The notes under the pieces: model-generated
What the model was told of the DNA's origin: nothing
Databases searched by the model: none
The model's input: only the letters and a program-made list of their open reading frames with translations
Position numbers and translations under genes: made by a program
Origin: Aquimarina mytili
GTDB lineage: Bacteria > Bacteroidota > Bacteroidia > Flavobacteriales > Flavobacteriaceae
DNA: 64,000 nt
NCBI RefSeq assembly: GCF_016735115.1
Contig: NZ_JAERQJ010000003.1
Coordinates: 310,001 to 374,000 of the forward strand
Direction: 5' to 3'
In this document: positions 56,310-64,000 of the stretch, piece by piece
Numbering within the stretch: position 1 is the first letter of the stretch
How the letters are laid out: each line of letters starts with the position of its first letter

Positions 56310-57011
56310 ATGAGAAAATTACTACAAATACTGTTTATTTTTGCTACACCTTTATCGTATGCACAATTTTCGCAACCGATAGAAGTTACTGAAGAAATAT
56401 CAACTCTAGAAAAATATGCTGGATCTATATACATTAATAAAGAATATCAAAGAGCCAGTGTTATCGATGAAAAGTCAGGAACCTACGAAACCAAACTAAA
56501 ATACAATGTCTATACAGATGCTCTTGAACATACCGTTGGAGGGAAATTGCATGAAGTGATCAAAACTCCTACCACTTATGCCAGAATTAATAATGAGTAT
56601 TATTATTACTGCGATTTTCAAAACAATCATGGGCGCAAAAAAAGAGGGTATTATATTCTTGTAGAAATGAATGATTTATATCGTGTTTACAAGAAATATG
56701 ACCTTAAAATAACCGAGCCTAAAGAAATGGACCCTTTAACTGGTAGCGCAGTAACAGGAAAAATCAAAGTTACCACAACATTTTATCTTGAAGACGATGG
56801 AGTAATTTTAGAATTACCAATGAATAAAAAAGACATACTACTCACATTTTCAGACAAAGAGGAGGAATTAAAACAATACATCAAAAAAGAAAAGATTCGC
56901 CTTAAAAAGGAGGAAGATCTACTAAGGTTAGTTGCAAAATATAACGCCCTAAAAAATACCGGTACTAGCCCGTCACAAAGTCTTTTAAGTAATAGGGCTC
57001 AAAATAAGTAA
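56310..57011 (+). CDS. Secreted protein, paralogue 2 (unknown family)
   Basis: A 233-aa protein with a signal peptide (RKLLQILFIFATPLSYAQ). Blocks shared with the previous gene include VIDEKSGTYETKLKYNVYTDALEH, YYYYCDF, RGYYILVEMNDLYRVYKKYDLKI, LPMNKKDILLTFSDKEEELKQYIKKEKIRLKKEEDLLRLVAKYNALK and SPSQSLLSN, so it is a tandem duplicate. Its last 47 nt overlap the end of tsaB on the other strand. Function unknown. Confidence 0.7.
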   Translation: MRKLLQILFIFATPLSYAQFSQPIEVTEEISTLEKYAGSIYINKEYQRASVIDEKSGTYETKLKYNVYTDALEHTVGGKLHEVIKTPTTYARINNEYYYYCDFQNNHGRKKRGYYILVEMNDLYRVYKKYDLKITEPKEMDPLTGSAVTGKIKVTTTFYLEDDGVILELPMNKKDILLTFSDKEEELKQYIKKEKIRLKKEEDLLRLVAKYNALKNTGTSPSQSLLSNRAQNK

Positions 57012-57627
57012 CATCTTCGAACTCCTTTTCTATAAATTTAGAAAAACTTAGTATTGCCATCTCTTTTGAAGATGGCAATTTATTTTGAATAAAAACTGCA
57101 TTATCATCATTGCATATAGCAGAGAATTTTTCTACGCCATTACCTATAAAATACACCTTTCCATTTTGTAAATACTCTGAAAAAGATTCTTGAGTAAGGA
57201 TCTCGGCTTTAGTTTCTCGAATTTCTTCATGAGAACTAGAAAAAACAGAAGAATACACTTCCATTCTTCGTGCATCAATCATGGAAACAATACTATGATT
57301 ACCATCAAATACGACTTGCATTGATAACCCTTGTAATGTTGGTACTGATATTAACGGAATACCCAAGGCATAACATAACCCTTTAGCCGTAGAAACACCT
57401 ATTCTAAGTCCTGTATACGAGCCTGGACCTTTACTTACGGATACGGCAGAAAGATCTTTAAACGTTATTTCTGCATCTTTAATTACCTTATCAATATAAT
57501 TATGCAATCGTTCTGCATGAGAATATTTGGTGTCATAATCCTCTTCAAAAGCAAGTACTTTACCTTCCTTAGCTAATGATACAGAACAATTCGTTGTAGA
57601 AGTTTCTATGCAGAGAATGTATCCCAT
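56965..57627 (-). CDS. tsaB: tRNA threonylcarbamoyladenosine biosynthesis protein TsaB
   Basis: A 220-aa ASKHA-fold protein. GYILCIETSTTNCSVSLAKEGKV and VSKGPGSYTGLRIGVSTAKGLCYALGIPLISVPTL are diagnostic. It forms a complex with TsaD and TsaE to add t6A to tRNAs. The C-terminal YFEPYYLKDFV is typical. It overlaps the secreted paralogue by 47 nt at the 3' end. TATCTTTG at 57642-57649 on the minus strand is a -7-like element, so it may be transcribed separately from the efflux genes upstream. Confidence 0.95.
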   Translation of the reverse strand: MGYILCIETSTTNCSVSLAKEGKVLAFEEDYDTKYSHAERLHNYIDKVIKDAEITFKDLSAVSVSKGPGSYTGLRIGVSTAKGLCYALGIPLISVPTLQGLSMQVVFDGNHSIVSMIDARRMEVYSSVFSSSHEEIRETKAEILTQESFSEYLQNGKVYFIGNGVEKFSAICNDDNAVFIQNKLPSSKEMAILSFSKFIEKEFEDVTYFEPYYLKDFVTG

Positions 57628-57708
57628 GTTTTAAATTTTGGCAAAGATAACCGAAATAGAAAAACTATTGCCCAGATTTTTCTTCTTAAAAACTCTATTA
57701 ATAATCGA

Positions 57709-59040
57709 TTATAGTCTAATATCGGCGATCTTTATTCCAAAATACAGCTCTAATACTTTTAGTTTAAAAATATAATCAAATTTGTTCTGAACTTCCTGAC
57801 TTTGTGCGTTCTCTAATCTAAACTTAGATTGGCTAAAATCAAATGCGTTGGTAAGTCCTACATCATAGCGATTTTTTGCATACTCATATGCCCTTTCTTG
57901 AGCTTTAACCGACACTAAAGAAGCTTCATAAGCTTCTGCTGACCCTTTCGCATCGAGATATGCTTGGTATACATTACTATCTAAATCTAACTTAGCCTGT
58001 TCTAATTGAAACTCGGTTCTGGTAACATTGATTTTATTTCTTTTAACATTTGTTCTTGTTGAAAATCCACTAAGAATAGGAACATTTAATTGCAAACCGT
58101 AGGCAAATCCATCATTCAGGTATAATTGCTCTACAAAATCTCTTTGAGTATCATTATCCGACCATCTGGTATTATACCCAAAAAATGCATTTAGCGTTGG
58201 ATAATAAGATCCTCTTGCCAATTGAACATCTTTTTCTGCCAATAATTTATTTTGCTCAGCGATTTGCACTTCATATCTTGCCTCTCTAGCAGTAGATCTT
58301 ATTTCATCTATAGATTTATTTAATATTTCTGCAGAAGGAACCAGATATTCTTGCTCTGCAATATCAAAATTTTCATAATCTTGAATTAATAATGTCTGAG
58401 CCAGTCCGACACGAGCTATAAGCACTGAATTCTCGGCTTGTACAATACGGGTTAATTCGTCTGCAGATGTTGCTTCAATTTCCAAAAGATCCCCCTGAGG
58501 TAAAACTCCTGCATCCACAAGATCCTTCGTTCTTTTTAGCTGCTCTAATGTAATTTCGTGTTGTTTTTCTATAACTTTTAGAGATTCTTTATTTACTAAA
58601 ATTTGTAAATAGCTATTTGCGACAAACAAGGCAATATCATCTTTGGATTTACCAAGATTATACTGACTTAGTAACTTATTAAGTTTAGCTCTTTGTAACT
58701 GCCGTAAATTACGTAAACCATCAAATAACGTTAACCCCACATTAACTCCCGTGGTAAAGGATGAAAATGTAGTGGTCTCGAAGGTATTTGTAACTGGATT
58801 AATATTTGCCCCTGTATTTGAAGAAAGTGTACCCGAACCACTCACATCTGGAACAAAATTACCTAATGCAGCTAACTTATCTAACGAAGCAGTTTCTAAG
58901 TCTAGCTCAGATTGTTTAATAGAAATACTATTTTCGATGGCGTATTCAACACACTCGCGTAATGTCCATTTTTTTTCTTGTGCTTGAGATGCCAACACTC
59001 CAAAAAGTGTAAATAACAAAATTGAAATTCTAATTTTCAT
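57709..59040 (-). CDS. TolC-family outer-membrane efflux protein
   Basis: A 443-aa protein with a signal peptide (KIRISILLFTLFGVLASQAQ). TolC-type features are WTLRECVEYAIENSISIKQSELDLETASL, the long helical repeats and the C-terminal NRYDVGLTNAFDFSQSKFRLENAQSQ. It forms the trimeric outer-membrane channel. It is the last gene of the ABC-type efflux operon, 84 nt after the adaptor gene. Confidence 0.94.
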   Translation of the reverse strand: MKIRISILLFTLFGVLASQAQEKKWTLRECVEYAIENSISIKQSELDLETASLDKLAALGNFVPDVSGSGTLSSNTGANINPVTNTFETTTFSSFTTGVNVGLTLFDGLRNLRQLQRAKLNKLLSQYNLGKSKDDIALFVANSYLQILVNKESLKVIEKQHEITLEQLKRTKDLVDAGVLPQGDLLEIEATSADELTRIVQAENSVLIARVGLAQTLLIQDYENFDIAEQEYLVPSAEILNKSIDEIRSTAREARYEVQIAEQNKLLAEKDVQLARGSYYPTLNAFFGYNTRWSDNDTQRDFVEQLYLNDGFAYGLQLNVPILSGFSTRTNVKRNKINVTRTEFQLEQAKLDLDSNVYQAYLDAKGSAEAYEASLVSVKAQERAYEYAKNRYDVGLTNAFDFSQSKFRLENAQSQEVQNKFDYIFKLKVLELYFGIKIADIRL

Positions 59041-59124
59041 AATGTCTCTGTATGTAATTGACTGATGTTGTTACTGATGTTATAGGAACATCAGCCTTTA
59101 TCGGTATATATCCTTATTACTATT

Positions 59125-60243
59125 TTAATCCTTATTTTCTTCTTCTTTCTTAACAGGTTCTGTTTTGCTCCAAACCTTAATATCATCTTCTTCTGTTACG
59201 CCTGAAACTATTTCAACATTAATCCCATCAGAAAGCCCAATCTCAACATCACGTCTCTCAAATTCCTGATCTCCAGTCTGAATTTCTACATACGGTTTTT
59301 CTGTTTCTCTATCAAATTGTAATAAAGCTTCTTTGATAGCCAGCACATCATTTTTGGTATCCAGAACAATTGATGCATTGGCACTATATCCTGCTCTAAT
59401 AAAATAAGAATCATCAAGAAAAACTTCTCCTTCTATTTTAAATTGAACTGCCCCTTGCTCTTCACTCCCTTTAGGCGCAATAAACTTTAACTTAGCATCA
59501 AATTCTTTATCTCTAATCGCTCCTAAACTAACTTTAAGAGGCATATCAATTTTAAGCTTATTTACTTCTGCTTCATCAACTTTTCCTTCAAAAATCATCC
59601 TTCCTAAATCAGCTATCGTTGCTACTGTTGTGCCGTCATTAAAATTATTACTTTGAATTACCTGATCTCCTTCTTCTACTGGAATTTCTAGTACAGTTCC
59701 AGATACTGAAGCCCTAATATTTGTAATAGCTTTTGCTCCTCCTGTTGATCCTTGACGAATAATCTGAAGGTCATTTCTTGCATTATTTACTTCTTGTTTT
59801 GCCTGATCAAAACGCAACTGTACATTTTGAAAATCTTGAGTAGATATTACTCCTTTATCAAATAATGCCTTATTACGATCAAAATCCTGCTGGGCATTAG
59901 CCAGGCTTATATCAGCATTTTTAACACGCCCTCTTGCACTGTTTAAGGATTGCTCATTAGGAACCACTTTTACTTTTGCTATTAAATCTCCAGTTTTTAT
60001 TGGCGCTCCTTCTTCAACATAGATTTTTTCAATAATCCCCGAAACCTGCGGCTTGATTTCAACTTCATCTTCGGGAATCACTTTCCCAGTTGCCACAGTT
60101 TTCTCTTCAATAGAAGTTTTAAAAGCCTTTTCGGTAGTAAACACTATTGGTGACTTACTATTAGAGTCAATAAGATATTTACCCGAAAAACCAAGTAAGG
60201 CTACAAAAACAACTATTAATAGAATTTTAAGAAACTTTTTCAT
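59125..60243 (-). CDS. HlyD/MacA-family periplasmic adaptor
   Basis: A 372-aa protein with one N-terminal membrane helix (about 5-22). Biotinyl-lipoyl-like VEIKPQVSGIIEKIYVEEGAPIKTGDLIAKV, an alpha-hairpin (about 100-160; SARGRVKNADISLANAQQDFDRNKALFDKGVISTQDFQ) and beta-barrel domains make it a MacA-like membrane fusion protein. It links the inner-membrane ABC permeases to TolC. It is 38 nt after the permease gene. Confidence 0.94.
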   Translation of the reverse strand: MKKFLKILLIVVFVALLGFSGKYLIDSNSKSPIVFTTEKAFKTSIEEKTVATGKVIPEDEVEIKPQVSGIIEKIYVEEGAPIKTGDLIAKVKVVPNEQSLNSARGRVKNADISLANAQQDFDRNKALFDKGVISTQDFQNVQLRFDQAKQEVNNARNDLQIIRQGSTGGAKAITNIRASVSGTVLEIPVEEGDQVIQSNNFNDGTTVATIADLGRMIFEGKVDEAEVNKLKIDMPLKVSLGAIRDKEFDAKLKFIAPKGSEEQGAVQFKIEGEVFLDDSYFIRAGYSANASIVLDTKNDVLAIKEALLQFDRETEKPYVEIQTGDQEFERRDVEIGLSDGINVEIVSGVTEEDDIKVWSKTEPVKKEEENKD

Positions 60244-60281
60244 TTGATTTCTGATTGATTATTTTGTTATGATTATTATTT

Positions 60282-61544
60282 TTATTCTTCTCTTAATGCC
60301 TCTATTGGCTTAATACTTACTGCTTTTTGTGCGGGTATAAGTCCGATCAAGGTTCCTAACAACACTATAGACAATAATGCTCCAACTACAGCAAAGAAAT
60401 CTACCGTAGGGTTTAGTATCGGTATATCATCATTGTTTCCAATTGCTGTATTGATAGCCCATAGCACCAAAGTTCCAAAAACAAACCCAATTAATCCAGC
60501 TAGAAATGTAAGTAGAACAGACTCTAACATAATCTGACCTCTTACTTCTGCTGGTGTTGCTCCCAATGCTCGACGCACACCTATCTCTCTAGTACGCTCT
60601 TTTACGGTAATCAGAAGTACATTCCCAATAGCTATAACTCCTGCAATAAGCGTTGCTATTCCAACGATGTACGTTATTAATCGCATTCCAGAAAGGAAAC
60701 CATTAACTTTTGCAACTTCTTTACCTAAGTTAAAACTACCAAAAGCTTGTGTATCATCTGGGTGCACATTATGCATTCTCTTAAGCATTGTTTTTATGGT
60801 CGCTTCTGTATTGACAATATTTTGACTTTGCTTGGCTGTAACTACCATCCAGGATATATCTTTCCCTTGATTAAATATGGTTTGAAATGTGGTAAATGGT
60901 AAAAAAATAGAGTCATCGCCTTCAAATCCAGTTTGTGTTGGCTTATATACTCCAATTACTTTAAAATATATCCCATTAATTCTTACAAAATCACCTATTG
61001 CATTTTCATCTTCATCATAGAATTGCTTAAAAATATCCTCACCAATAACACAAACCTTACGTTCGTACTTTATATCTTCTTCATTAATAAATCTTCCTCC
61101 ATCAAATATTTTTTTCTTTGACACTTTATCTATAGTGGGATAATCTCCAAATATCTTAAAGGCTCCAGACTTAGACCCTCTTACAAACTGGCCTGGTGGT
61201 GTTCCCCATTGACCTGTAACATTACGAGGAGTAATATATTCAATATCTGATACCTGAGACTCTAAAGCGGCAACATCATCAAGTGTAAGCTGCATTCTTC
61301 GTCCTCTTTTAAACCCGCCATTAGGTATACTGGTTTGTTGCCCCCATACAAACATGGTATTGGTTGCAAAATCATTGAATTGGCTTCTGAAGCTATTATC
61401 TAATCCTTTAGCCATTCCTAAAAGAATGACAAACAAAAACACCCCCCATGTAACCCCTATAACAGTAATTACTGTTCTAATTTTATTCTTACGAATTGCT
61501 CCATAAATTTCTTGCCAGGTATCTTTTTCGAATATAAACTTCAT
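60282..61544 (-). CDS. MacB-like ABC transporter permease (second)
   Basis: A 420-aa protein. The N-terminal WQEIYGAIRKNKIRTVITVIGVTWGVFLFVILLGMAKGL is the first helix of the MacB type, a periplasmic MacB_PCD domain (about 50-270) follows, and the C-terminal FtsX helices (VGIATLIAGVIAIGNVLLITVKERTREIGVRRALGATPAEVRGQIMLES) complete it. It has no ATPase domain, so it pairs with the separate ATP-binding subunit. It lies 16 nt after the first permease. Confidence 0.94.
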   Translation of the reverse strand: MKFIFEKDTWQEIYGAIRKNKIRTVITVIGVTWGVFLFVILLGMAKGLDNSFRSQFNDFATNTMFVWGQQTSIPNGGFKRGRRMQLTLDDVAALESQVSDIEYITPRNVTGQWGTPPGQFVRGSKSGAFKIFGDYPTIDKVSKKKIFDGGRFINEEDIKYERKVCVIGEDIFKQFYDEDENAIGDFVRINGIYFKVIGVYKPTQTGFEGDDSIFLPFTTFQTIFNQGKDISWMVVTAKQSQNIVNTEATIKTMLKRMHNVHPDDTQAFGSFNLGKEVAKVNGFLSGMRLITYIVGIATLIAGVIAIGNVLLITVKERTREIGVRRALGATPAEVRGQIMLESVLLTFLAGLIGFVFGTLVLWAINTAIGNNDDIPILNPTVDFFAVVGALLSIVLLGTLIGLIPAQKAVSIKPIEALREE

Positions 61545-61560
61545 ACCATTTGATTTTTAA

Positions 61561-62790
61561 TTATTCATCTCTTAATGCAATAATGGGTTTTATTCTTGCA
61601 GCTCTTCGCGCGGGTATATACCCAGCTAATAAGCCCGCAAGAATTAATGTTATAGTGGCCACCATAATGACTCCTGTATCTACTTTGGGATTAAGGATAA
61701 AAAATTTCTCCAGATTATTACCTATCAATTTAAGTGCAAAAATCCCTAAAAGCAAACCTACATATCCCGCTACCGAAGTTATCAAAACAGATTCTTGCAA
61801 TACCATAGCTATTATTGATTTAGGCGATGCACCTAATGCTTTTCTAATACCTAATTCTTTTGTTCTTTCTTTGATACTAAAGGTCATAATATTACCTATA
61901 CCTATTACTCCAGAAATTAATGTCCCAATACCAACCACAAAAATCACAAGGTATATTCCTCCAAGGATCACCATAGTTTCTTTAATGTCTTCTGCAAAGC
62001 TTCTCACTCTAATTGCACTCTGATCATCTGGTGCTACTTTAAATTTTTCTTTAAGGTCATCTTTAATTTGATCTGCAAATGCAATTGCCTGTTCAGAACT
62101 CATCGCCATGTTATACGATAAATTAATCTGATTAATATGATCATTATTACCAAAAAGCAACTGTACTGTCGTAAAGGGGATATAAATAATTCGTTCTTCG
62201 TTATCACCTCCACTATCTTGAAAGACACCTACAATTTTATAAGGTATCCCATCGACATCCAGCATTTTGCCCAGAGCGCTCTCATTCTTAAAAAGATCTT
62301 TTTCTACTAATCTTCCGATTACTATATTTTTGGTGCGTTCTTTCACATCGGCTTCATTAATATACCGACCTTTCATCATTATTGTCTTTTCAAGGTATTG
62401 GTGATCTTGATTAACCGCCCTTATGCTATAGCTACCTGATTCTTTTTTATATTTTGCTTGACTATTTCGATATACTCTGGGGGTAGCAAATTCTACTTTA
62501 CCAATGTAATTGCTTTTGATAAACTCGAAATCTTCATTTTTAAATTGAATTTTCCTATTTTCCTGAAAGCCTTTATACGCTTTTGAAGTATTTCCCGAAC
62601 TAATGAAAATGATATTTTGGGCATCATCAACGAAACTGCTTAAAAAACTATTCAGCAATCCATTACCCATACCTAGTAATACAGTGAAAATAAGTATTCC
62701 TAAAGCCACCGTGAAGCCAGATAAGAATGTACGAAGTTTATTCTTGCCTATTGCTTCAAATATTTCTTGCCATCGGTCTCTATCAAACAT
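61561..62790 (-). CDS. MacB-like ABC transporter permease (first)
   Basis: A 409-aa paralogue of the next gene: WQEIFEAIGKNKLRTFLSGFTVALGILIFTVLLGMGNGL, a periplasmic domain, then FtsX helices (GIGTLISGVIGIGNIMTFSIKERTKELGIRKALGASPKSIIAMVLQES). Its start overlaps the ATP-binding subunit by 8 nt. The two permeases probably form a heterodimer with one kind of ATPase. The substrate is unknown. Confidence 0.94.
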   Translation of the reverse strand: MFDRDRWQEIFEAIGKNKLRTFLSGFTVALGILIFTVLLGMGNGLLNSFLSSFVDDAQNIIFISSGNTSKAYKGFQENRKIQFKNEDFEFIKSNYIGKVEFATPRVYRNSQAKYKKESGSYSIRAVNQDHQYLEKTIMMKGRYINEADVKERTKNIVIGRLVEKDLFKNESALGKMLDVDGIPYKIVGVFQDSGGDNEERIIYIPFTTVQLLFGNNDHINQINLSYNMAMSSEQAIAFADQIKDDLKEKFKVAPDDQSAIRVRSFAEDIKETMVILGGIYLVIFVVGIGTLISGVIGIGNIMTFSIKERTKELGIRKALGASPKSIIAMVLQESVLITSVAGYVGLLLGIFALKLIGNNLEKFFILNPKVDTGVIMVATITLILAGLLAGYIPARRAARIKPIIALRDE

Positions 62791-63484
62791 ATTGAGATGC
62801 TCTAACTTGTTCTACCTCTTTATCTTCTACGATAACACCATCTTTAAGGTGCACAATACGTTTACACATATTAGCAATATCCGGTTCGTGTGTTACTACT
62901 AATATTGTTTTTCCTTCATCGTTTATATTTTGAATAATATCCATAACTTCATAAGAAGTTGTACTATCCAATGCTCCTGTTGGTTCATCTGCCAGCAATA
63001 CTTTTGGATCGGCTGCCAAAGCTCTAGCAATAGCCACACGTTGCTTTTGCCCCCCTGAAAGCTCGCTAGGTAAGTGTGTTGCCCAATCAGCTAAACCAAC
63101 TTTGCCAAGATAGTTCATCGCTTTTTCGGTTCTTTCTTTTCTCTTTTTGCGTTGGTAGTAAAGTGGCAGAGCTACATTCTCTAATGCCGTTTTGTAATTG
63201 ATAAGGTTAAATGACTGAAAGACAAACCCTAAAAATTTATTACGATATTGTGCAGCCTTGGTTTCATTTAATCCTTTAATCGGAACATTATCAAGAAAAT
63301 AACTTCCACTATCTGCTTCATCCAGCATTCCTAAAATATTTAGTAATGTTGATTTTCCGGAACCAGAAGATCCCATAATAGCCACTAATTCTCCTTCCTT
63401 AACGCTAAAATCTATCCCTTTAAGCACATGAAGAGAATTACTGCCCATTTGATAAGATTTGTGTAAGTCTTTAATTTCAATCAT
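62783..63484 (-). CDS. MacB/LolD-type ABC transporter ATP-binding protein
   Basis: A 233-aa ATPase. Walker A GSSGSGKSTLLN, Q-loop VFQSFNLI, signature LSGGQKQRVAIARALA, Walker B VLLADEPTGALDS and H-loop VVTHEPDIA are all present. It powers the two permeases encoded next to it. It is the first gene of the efflux operon and overlaps the first permease by 8 nt. Confidence 0.96.
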   Translation of the reverse strand: MIEIKDLHKSYQMGSNSLHVLKGIDFSVKEGELVAIMGSSGSGKSTLLNILGMLDEADSGSYFLDNVPIKGLNETKAAQYRNKFLGFVFQSFNLINYKTALENVALPLYYQRKKRKERTEKAMNYLGKVGLADWATHLPSELSGGQKQRVAIARALAADPKVLLADEPTGALDSTTSYEVMDIIQNINDEGKTILVVTHEPDIANMCKRIVHLKDGVIVEDKEVEQVRASQYV

Positions 63485-63699
63485 AATACCGGATTAAGAT
63501 ATATAAGACACAATATGCGCCCAAATTAACTAATGACCCACCACCTTTTAGAATATAACTTTGATCTATCTTCTAGTTTTTCCCCCTTGAAGACTTATAA
63601 TTGGCTAGTGCAGTCTTGTTACATAAGACTAACATTATGTGATTTTTGTTACAGACCAAATTGTTATGAAAATGTTAAAATTAACTTCTAACTAAATTG

Positions 63700-63930
63700 T
63701 TACTTTTCTAAGCCTGTCAATTTCTTCTTATTCTTATAAATGAAATACCCTACAAGCCCGATTAAGATGTACGGAACAATCATTAGATACACAATACCAT
63801 TATTGATCCCTTTAGCGGTTTCTTGCCCTTCCTCACTTTCTAAAACAGCTCTACACATAGCACATTGTGCCTCTACCGGAAGTGAAAAGAACAACATTAA
63901 GATTGATATGTACAAGATTTTACTTTTCAT
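63700..63930 (-). CDS. Small membrane protein with CxxC, unknown
   Basis: A 76-aa protein with a signal-like N-terminus (KSKILYISILMLFFSLPVEAQ), a CAMC motif just after (Cys22, Cys25) and a second hydrophobic helix at about 46-65, ending in a Lys-rich tail. The function is not known. It is separated from the efflux operon by 215 nt and may be a periplasm-facing thiol or metal-binding protein. Confidence 0.6.
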   Translation of the reverse strand: MKSKILYISILMLFFSLPVEAQCAMCRAVLESEEGQETAKGINNGIVYLMIVPYILIGLVGYFIYKNKKKLTGLEK

Positions 63931-64000
63931 ATTAGATTTTTGATCTATACCTCAGCAAAGTTTGGAGTTACGCATAATATGGGGAAATCATCAAATATAC

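Noticed and set aside
61550..62023. 157-aa ORF antisense to an efflux permease
   Set aside because: Hydrophobic residues mirror the permease codons on the other strand; no start context or domain supports it.

Overview
The window is AT-rich bacterial DNA from the Bacteroidota, almost certainly family Flavobacteriaceae. Supporting signs are PorP/SprF (type IX secretion), DUF6089, the pdxJ / CBS / nadK / DUF6089 / uppS / bamA / ompH / ompH / murI order, a FolK-deoxynucleoside kinase fusion, and Bacteroidota-type promoters (TTG or TTTG, 17-20 nt, then TAnnTTTG). An Aquimarina-like marine flavobacterium fits the protein style, but the genus is a guess.

Region 1 (1 to about 12,360) is an accessory island that continues beyond the left edge. 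Its first part (8-3042) encodes cell-wall-directed and membrane proteins: an anchored peptidoglycan-binding protein, a secreted CHAP-like peptidase, a tail-anchored L,D-transpeptidase-like protein and small membrane proteins. Next come a Dam-type DNA methylase, a RecA-fold ATPase and a serine recombinase. The cargo part (6887-10886) holds two tiny genes, a large PHP plus SMC-like ATPase of the TrlF type, and a HEPN-like protein. The TrlF-type gene is split by a perfect -1 slippery heptamer (A AAA AAA followed directly by TAG). The downstream half has no ATG before or near its Walker A, so full-length protein needs frameshifting or a one-base tract change. The recombinase and cargo lie between two direct copies of a 13-nt sequence. 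The island stops at tRNA-Leu(TAA) and tRNA-Gly(GCC), a plausible integration boundary.

Region 2 (12,634-28,061) is mostly core: mutS, a SpoU-type RNA methylase, the folK-dNK fusion, a queuosine-precursor transporter, an AsmA-like protein, a secreted beta-helix-like protein, a LysE exporter, a PLP decarboxylase, DUF2797 and a GH3-family enzyme. A MITE-like inverted repeat lies upstream of the RNA methylase.

Region 3 (28,298-45,359) holds a small secreted protein, the proteostasis genes clpX, clpP and tig, a FadL-type porin with a GDSL lipoprotein, pdxJ with a hydrolase, and the outer-membrane/cell-envelope cluster nadK, uppS, bamA, two Skp/OmpH proteins and murI. Hairpin terminators and promoters divide it into transcription units.

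Region 4 (45,375-63,930) holds a LytS/LytTR two-component pair, a von Willebrand A protein with a rhodanese protein, PorP/SprF, a three-domain NifU-like protein, dodecin, a YyaL/DsbH-type protein, two tandem secreted paralogues, tsaB and a MacAB-TolC-like efflux operon (ATPase, two permeases, adaptor, TolC). A palindrome at 28,121-28,143 recurs at 55,172-55,186, about 160 nt upstream of an unrelated secreted-protein gene, suggesting a shared regulator.

The best candidates for something undescribed are the frameshift-controlled TrlF-like defence gene, the recombinase-borne cargo unit, the cell-wall/membrane gene cluster (possibly part of a tailless prophage) and the shared palindrome regulon.
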